A stretch of 10,891 nt of DNA, taken from CAMBRF01 sp964404035. Its GTDB lineage: Bacteria; Verrucomicrobiota; Kiritimatiellia; CAIKKV01; CAITUY01. The DNA lies in contig CAYOIT010000154.1 in NCBI GenBank assembly GCA_964404035.1, forward strand, positions 1 through 10,891. The letters run 5' to 3'. Under the pieces are notes generated by a model. It was not told where the DNA came from. It saw only the letters and a program-made list of their open reading frames with translations, and ran no database searches. The translations under genes were made by a program, and so were the position numbers. This document shows, piece after piece, positions 6,378 to 10,891 of the stretch (position 1 is its first letter; every line of letters starts with the position of its first letter).

Positions 6378-6522
6378 TGCCCGTCTGGAATGCGAGCGTT
6401 CGCGAGCCTTGGGAGTGCGGCAGTTCGTTACTGCCGCCTTGAGCCCGGTCGTGCAGGAAGAAAGGCGGCAGCCGAACTGCCGCACTCCCAAGGTTGGCGC
6501 TGATGCGCCAACAGGCTCTGGC
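6378..6522. repeat. ~145-bp triple-hairpin repeat, family B copy 2 (inverted)
   Basis: This is the reverse-complement counterpart of 2855-2997. It runs TGCCCGTCTGGAATGCGAGC, then the large inverted repeat (arms about 6410-6436 and 6463-6491), then GTTGGCGC/GCGCCAAC with a TGAT loop at its far end. Differences from copy 1 fall mostly in loops and at the ends; a 3-nt TTA insertion interrupts the left arm near 6427-6431. It follows the DUF4143 remnant by 27 bp. Confidence 0.9.
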
Positions 6523-6534
6523 CGATGGACCCGT

Positions 6535-6705
6535 TTAGGGCTGGACCTTAACCGGGCCCCAGCGGCTGGCATCAAGTCCGACTTCGCTCGGGATATCGGA
6601 AACCATGTTCGTTTGTTTGTCGAACCAATACAGACGGACCAGCCGGTTGTCACCGGAGGGAGGCGAATAGATGGTCCCGGAGCGACCCTTTGGAGGACGG
6701 CCATC
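6535..6705 (-). pseudogene. Possible C-terminal gene scrap downstream of dinG
   Basis: Read on the minus strand, this frame gives protein-like sequence (SGTIYSPPSGDNRLVRLYWF, then DKQTNMVSDIPSEVGLD and RWGPVKVQP) ending at a TAA at 6535-6537. It is in a different frame from dinG, which stops at 6723, and I see no ATG, GTG or TTG start before dinG coding sequence begins. The aromatic and charged composition looks coding, but I cannot place it in a family. It may be the surviving 3' end of a lost gene, or a chance open frame. Confidence 0.3.
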
Positions 6706-6722
6706 CCCTGCCGCCGGGCCTT

Positions 6723-9524
6723 TCAGGGGCTCTGGTCGTCCTCGAAGAAGGCTTGAAGGCTGTCCAGGAATGGTTCCCGGTCGTGAAAGGGGACGCAGGG
6801 GACCGGCAGGCTGCGGCGGAACCACTGTCCGTACCGCTTCTCGATGATGCGCCGGTCGGCCACGATGACGATCCCGCGATCGGTGCGGTGCCGGATCAGC
6901 CGGCCGAATCCCTGGCGCAAGCGGATGACGGCGCTGGGCACCGAGTAGTCCACGAAGGCATTCCCCCCGTCGGTTTCGATCTGCTCGCACCGCGCCTCCA
7001 CGACCGGGTCGGTGAACACGGGAAACGGCAGCCTCGCGACCACCAGGCAGGACAGGCTCTCCCCCATCACGTCCACCCCTTCCCAGAAGGACTGCGCGCC
7101 CATCAGTACCGACGCGACGTCGCGCTGGAACACCTCGGTGATCATCTCCCGGGATCCGGATACTCCCTGTTGCAGGATCTGGATCCCGTCGTGCTGCATT
7201 TCCTGACCCAGGACCCGCGACGTCTTCCGCAGCATATCGAAACTGGTGAACAGAACCATCCCACGCCCGTGGGTACGCCGGAACACCTCCGCCAGCAGGA
7301 TCCCCAGTTCCGCGGCATAGTCGGCCGCCTTTTCGCCCGGCTCGGGGAGAAACAAGGGCACCATCACCCGGCACTGGCGCGCATAGTCGAAGGGCGTGCC
7401 GAGCACCAGGGTGCCGACCCGGTCGGCCTCCACACGATCCACGCCGAGCCGCTTCCGAACGAAGTCAAAGGCGCCGCCCACCGTCAGGGTGGCCGAGGTG
7501 AAGATCACCGACTGTTTCCGATTGTAGATCGTCTCGGCCAACTCCGGGCCAACGCGGATCGGGGCGGACCAGGCCCGTGCGCCTCCCAACAGCGGCGGAA
7601 CCCGCTCAACCCATGACACGCCGTTGCCGTCTCCGGGATCGAACACGGTGGACAGGTCGTCCACAAACTCCTTCAGCCAGACCGTGGCGGCGTCAATATC
7701 GTGAACGGAATCCCCGCCCTCCGGGAAGGCCTCGGGCGTGAACCGTTTGACCTCCAACGAGAAAGCCCCGGTCATCCGCGCCAGACGGTTGAGTTCGCCG
7801 GTCAGCCGTGCTCGCGCCTCGTCGAGGCCCTGCCACCACGCCTCCTCCTTGCGTTCCGGGTGGATCCTCACGGACTCCCTTTGTCCGCCGCCCCCCAGAA
7901 CCCTTTCGAGTTCGCGGAACAACGGGAGGGCGACCGGTTCGATCCCGTCGAGCGCGGTCAGGATCGCCGTCCCCGCGGCCAGCGCCGGCGCCCCGTCCAC
8001 GCGGCCGGCGGCCGCCTCCAGTTGCTGCAGCAGGCGGGGGACAAAACCGTTCCGGGTTCGCCGCCGGCCGGGGCGGGCAAGGCGATGAAGGATGAACCGC
8101 AGGTGTGGCCAGGAGATCTCCCGCGCCAGGAGGAGGGTCGCGGCACTCTCCAGGTTGTGGGCCTCATCGAAGACGATGTGGGCATACGGGGGCAGCACGG
8201 GGCTGCCTTCTTCCGCGCCGCTCTCCTTGATGACCACGGCATGGTTGGCGACAATCACATCGGCGGCGAGGGCCTTGCGACGGGCGCGGTACAAAAAGCA
8301 CTGGCGGCGGCAGTCGCAATCCGGTCCCCGGCACTCCTCGCCGGACGACGTCAGCTCCGACCACAGGTCCCCGTCGTTCGCCTCTTCGCCGCCCATGATT
8401 TCGGACAGGTCGCCGCTGCCCGTGGTCGCGGCCCACACGAGCACGCCCGCCAGCCGTTTCCGCTGCGGTCCATCGAGTTCGCCGGCGGCGCTGTGCAGCA
8501 GGCGATGAAAGCGGCTTAAACAGAGGTAGTTGCGGCGCCCTTTGATGAGGGCGGCCGAGAAGGGAATCTGAAGGACATCGCGGATGAGGGGGACGTCCTT
8601 GCTGAACAGCTGGGATTGCAGGTTCTTGGTGTTCGTGCTGATGACGACCGGGGTGCGGTTGGTGGTGGACCAGAGCGCCGCCGGAACCAGATACGCGAGG
8701 CTTTTCCCGACGCCCGTCCCGGCTTCAACCAACAGGTGCCTGGATCCGTTCAGCGCGTTGGCGATGGCCTGCGCCATCTGCATCTGTTCCTCGCGGGGCT
8801 CGTACCCCGGCAACTTCATGACGAGCGGCCCGTCCCTGCCGAAGAGTTCCCTGACGTCGTCGGCATTGAGCGGCGTATAAGTGGAGGGGTCCGGCAAGTC
8901 ACGTCTGGGCTTCGGCAGCGATTCCTCGGTAAAGACGTCGCGCAGCGAGAACGGCTCCTCGCCGGGTGTCAACCGCCGCCGCGTGGCGACCTGCCGAAAG
9001 AAATCACGAACCGGATCCTTGCGGCTCGGCGCCAGCAGACGGCTGATCGCGTCCAGGACGGTTGAGGGGATCTCAAGGGCGGCGGCCTCGATCTTCTGCC
9101 AGAGCCGGAGCGTGAGTTCGCACCGCGCCGGAGCCCGGTCGGGAGGAAGACGGTCGCCGAGGAACCCCAGCGACTCGCCGATGGCTTCCAGATCGTAGGA
9201 GGCCAGTCCCGGAAACAGGATGCGGGCGAGAGCTTCCGTACTGAGAAGCGGGGGGAACGGCGCCGTGCCGCCGGTTGCCTTCAGAACAGCGGCCGTGCGG
9301 TCGGCGTCATGCGCCAGGCATGGCGTCCCGTCCGGCACGGAAGCGAAGACTTTGGCCAGTACCGCCTGGGCGGCCATGGGCGACTCACCGGCGGGCACGC
9401 GTTCGCAGAAGCGTGACGTGATGACGCCCTTCAGGCAGACGATACCGGCCACGACGTCGATGCCACCCTTGCGGGGATCGGGCGCTGTGGTTTCAATCTC
9501 GATGATGGCGATGCCGGTATACAT
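6723..9524 (-). CDS. dinG: DinG-type ATP-dependent DNA helicase with degenerate exonuclease domain
   Basis: This encodes a 933-residue XPD/DinG-like SF2 5'-3' helicase that unwinds damaged or structured DNA and R-loops in the cytoplasm. Walker A is AGTGVGKS (268-275), followed by STNTKNLQSQL. Cys 335 (NYLC), 398, 403 or 405, and 409 can ligate the family [4Fe-4S] cluster. The DEAH box is at 453-456 (HIVFDEAHNLES), GAQSFWEGVD lies near the C-terminus and motif VI is QGFGRLIRHR (871-880). Residues 1-150 correspond to the epsilon-like DEDD exonuclease domain of many DinG proteins but lack expected catalytic residues (IEIETT instead of DxETTG, LAHDADRTAAV instead of a HNxxFD-type motif, no HxAxxD), so this domain is probably inactive. 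The start at 9524 puts the first beta strand just after Met; ATG 9557 is an alternative. The frame stays open to 9917, but that part translates a repeat. No good ribosome site is visible. Confidence 0.9.
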   Translation of the reverse strand: MYTGIAIIEIETTAPDPRKGGIDVVAGIVCLKGVITSRFCERVPAGESPMAAQAVLAKVFASVPDGTPCLAHDADRTAAVLKATGGTAPFPPLLSTEALARILFPGLASYDLEAIGESLGFLGDRLPPDRAPARCELTLRLWQKIEAAALEIPSTVLDAISRLLAPSRKDPVRDFFRQVATRRRLTPGEEPFSLRDVFTEESLPKPRRDLPDPSTYTPLNADDVRELFGRDGPLVMKLPGYEPREEQMQMAQAIANALNGSRHLLVEAGTGVGKSLAYLVPAALWSTTNRTPVVISTNTKNLQSQLFSKDVPLIRDVLQIPFSAALIKGRRNYLCLSRFHRLLHSAAGELDGPQRKRLAGVLVWAATTGSGDLSEIMGGEEANDGDLWSELTSSGEECRGPDCDCRRQCFLYRARRKALAADVIVANHAVVIKESGAEEGSPVLPPYAHIVFDEAHNLESAATLLLAREISWPHLRFILHRLARPGRRRTRNGFVPRLLQQLEAAAGRVDGAPALAAGTAILTALDGIEPVALPLFRELERVLGGGGQRESVRIHPERKEEAWWQGLDEARARLTGELNRLARMTGAFSLEVKRFTPEAFPEGGDSVHDIDAATVWLKEFVDDLSTVFDPGDGNGVSWVERVPPLLGGARAWSAPIRVGPELAETIYNRKQSVIFTSATLTVGGAFDFVRKRLGVDRVEADRVGTLVLGTPFDYARQCRVMVPLFLPEPGEKAADYAAELGILLAEVFRRTHGRGMVLFTSFDMLRKTSRVLGQEMQHDGIQILQQGVSGSREMITEVFQRDVASVLMGAQSFWEGVDVMGESLSCLVVARLPFPVFTDPVVEARCEQIETDGGNAFVDYSVPSAVIRLRQGFGRLIRHRTDRGIVIVADRRIIEKRYGQWFRRSLPVPCVPFHDREPFLDSLQAFFEDDQSP

Positions 9525-9915
9525 GAGCGATGACTTCGACGGCGGGCAGTTAAACATTTCTGGACGGTGAAGGGTAGCCCAATGGCGAAGACGTCTCTGT
9601 CTGGGATGGGCAGCGGCAATGGCAGGTTGAGAGGCTGAAGGTTGTAGACGGTTAGGGTCCTTTCGGAAAACATACACGTTTTGGCGTGTCTCCTTCTGGA
9701 TGTGGCACGGGTTTCCAACCCGTAGCCTCTTCTCTTCGTTCGCTTCCCCGGTTGCCTGAGCGACGGGTTGGAAACCCGTGCCACGCCGGGCTGCGGGCGC
9801 TACAGCCTTGGCGTCAGTATCCTGTTCTCTTTTCCGCTCCTGGTGGTTATTCTGGGTGGAGTGAAGGCGAAGCAAACATGAAATCCGGTGGTGAAAGAAT
9901 GAGGGACGGGAAGTC
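9525..9915. other. Divergent intergenic region dinG / DMT permease
   Basis: About 390 bp separate the divergent dinG and permease genes. It contains the family A repeat (9702-9784) and a small ACACG/CGTGT hairpin (9674-9678 with 9685-9689). Both promoters should lie here, but I see no convincing -35/-10 pair. The dinG frame remains open across all of it, which reflects GC-rich repeat sequence rather than coding. Confidence 0.5.
9702..9784. repeat. 83-bp palindromic repeat, family A copy 2 (inverted)
   Basis: It begins GTGGCACGGGTTTCCAACCC and ends GGGTTGGAAACCCGTGCCAC, with AGCCTCTTCTCTTC in the middle. It matches the reverse complement of 948-1031, and similarity extends into CCGGGCTGCGGG to the right. 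The middle part (about 9735-9760) has diverged most, while the terminal arms are nearly identical, as expected if the arms matter. Confidence 0.85.
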
Positions 9916-10824
9916 ATGACGATCAGCCTGTTGTTCTCGTTGCCGCTCCTGATGGTGGTCCTGGCCGGCGTTGCGTTTGCCGTTCTCGGCCTGAGCTACA
10001 AGATGGCCGGGGTGCACCAGTGCCGGCCCATCGCCTTTGCCGGTGTCTTTCTGCTGGTCGCCACGCTCCTGGCCGGCGGGCGAGCCTGTTTTGAGACCAC
10101 CGCGTGGGGGGATCCGCGGCTCTGGCTGCTGGGGGGCACCATGGGGGGGCTGTTTTACGGGGCGCTGGTTCTGCTGGTCACCGTGAACCGCCTGGGGCCC
10201 ACGTCGGTCTCATGGATCCTGATCAACCTGTCCATCATCATTCCGATCGTCCTGGCGCCCTTGTTGCTGGGGGAATCCTTTCTCGTGATCGATGCCGGGC
10301 TCCTCGTGCTTTTTCTCCTGATGTTGCTGGCGTTGCGCCGCGGGATGCAGGGGACGGCGGATGAGGTCCACAGCAGCTCGTGGCGGTTCTGGGCACTGAT
10401 GGCGACGGTCTTTCTGATGAACGGCACCTTCCAATTCTGCAGCAAACTGAAAGACACCTTTTTTCACGACGGGAGCGCGGCCGGGCTGTCGACCCTCTTC
10501 TACGGCAGCGGGATGATTCTGGCGCTCCTCACCCACGCCGTTCAGACGCGAGGCCTGCGCTTCAGCGGGCGGGAATGGGGCATCGGCCTTCTGGCCGGAA
10601 CCAGTGCGGGGATCGGCAATCTGCTCTTTTTGAACGGCATGAGCCTGCCCGTCATCGTCGCCTTTCCCGTGACTCAGGGGATCGCCCTCATCGGGGGCGT
10701 GGTGCTGGTCGGGATCGTCTACAGGGAGCGCCTCAATCCGGCCAAGGCCACAGGACTGCTGTTGAGCCTGGTGGTGCTCCTGGTCGCCGTGTTGCGCGAA
10801 CCCCTGTCGCAGTATCTGCGATGA
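9916..10824 (+). CDS. EamA/DMT-superfamily permease
   Basis: This 302-residue, strongly hydrophobic protein has about ten predicted transmembrane segments in two halves of five, the layout of drug/metabolite transporter (EamA-type) permeases. The first half closes with LLLGESF followed by a hydrophobic helix (DAGLLVLFLLMLLAL); the second with YRERLNPAKATGLLLSLVVL. This Glu followed by a final helix is the recurrent EamA pattern. A charged loop (about 143-155, RRGMQGTADEVHSS) separates the halves. Length is normal for the family and the frame is intact. GAGGG at 9901-9905, 10 nt before the ATG, is an acceptable ribosome site. Substrates vary widely in the family (amino acids, nucleotide sugars, drugs, other metabolites) and cannot be told here. 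It is divergent from dinG with no operon partner in the window; the last 67 bases show no gene or clear terminator. Confidence 0.85.
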   Translation: MTISLLFSLPLLMVVLAGVAFAVLGLSYKMAGVHQCRPIAFAGVFLLVATLLAGGRACFETTAWGDPRLWLLGGTMGGLFYGALVLLVTVNRLGPTSVSWILINLSIIIPIVLAPLLLGESFLVIDAGLLVLFLLMLLALRRGMQGTADEVHSSSWRFWALMATVFLMNGTFQFCSKLKDTFFHDGSAAGLSTLFYGSGMILALLTHAVQTRGLRFSGREWGIGLLAGTSAGIGNLLFLNGMSLPVIVAFPVTQGIALIGGVVLVGIVYRERLNPAKATGLLLSLVVLLVAVLREPLSQYLR

Positions 10825-10891
10825 AGGATCGGATATGGATAGGTGGTGCGGGGTCACATCGTAACAAGTAACATATTGCAAGGCTAAGGGC

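Noticed and set aside
2855..6522. Composite transposon flanked by inverted copies of family B
   Set aside because: No transposase, no terminal direct repeats that I could see, and the flanking units are multi-hairpin elements rather than insertion sequences.
6690..7616. 308-codon plus-strand open frame
   Set aside because: It is antisense to the conserved helicase C-terminal motifs of dinG, with no protein signature.
10210..10881. 223-codon minus-strand open frame at the right end
   Set aside because: It is antisense to the DMT permease; the Gln/His/Pro-rich translation is the typical shadow of Leu/Val-rich membrane coding sequence.

Overview
The window looks like chromosomal DNA from a GC-rich heterotroph of the PVC superphylum, most likely Verrucomicrobiota/Kiritimatiellota/Lentisphaerota or Planctomycetota. 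This is inference. It rests on secreted glycan-active enzymes (a GH123/DUF4091-type protein and an SGNH hydrolase with a CBM9-like tail), a decayed NHL-repeat protein, a DUF4143 remnant, and long palindromic intergenic repeats whose chance translations (for example 'GTGFQPV') I recall as common in these phyla. No rRNA, tRNA, CRISPR array or transposase was seen.

Layout, left to right. Bases 1-345 hold no convincing gene, but 185-316 can fold as a closed RNA domain butted against a textbook intrinsic terminator, just upstream of a well-positioned Shine-Dalgarno and a small two-helix membrane protein gene (346-597, +). Bases 598-1091 are packed with hairpin repeats of at least three types. A secreted GH123/DUF4091-type glycosidase follows (1092-2840, +). 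Next come a ~143-bp palindromic repeat (2855-2997) and a truncated, frameshifted NHL/jelly-roll pseudogene (3010-3825, +), which meets head-on a large secreted SGNH/CBM9-like enzyme (3812-5989, -). Upstream of that gene are two short hairpin repeats, a DUF4143 ATPase C-terminal remnant (6126-6350, +), the inverted second copy of the ~143-bp repeat (6378-6522) and a possible C-terminal gene scrap (6535-6705, -). DinG helicase occupies 6723-9524 (-). A second copy of the 84-bp repeat (9702-9784) lies in the dinG/transporter intergenic region, and an EamA/DMT-type permease (9916-10824, +) ends the window.

How the parts may work together: the GH123-like protein and the SGNH hydrolase both carry signal peptides and carbohydrate-related domains, so they may act on the same extracytoplasmic glycan (one cutting a glycosidic bond, the other removing ester groups). 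DinG and the DMT permease are housekeeping-type genes with no visible link to them. The most distinctive property of the window is its architecture: two repeat families are each present twice in opposite orientation and nested (A-B-B'-A'), and the B copies enclose the SGNH gene and two gene remnants. This suggests repeat-associated rearrangement and gene decay. I found no defence or other multi-gene system that I could defend as new; the best candidates for something undescribed are the structured RNA/terminator before the small membrane gene and the repeat families themselves.
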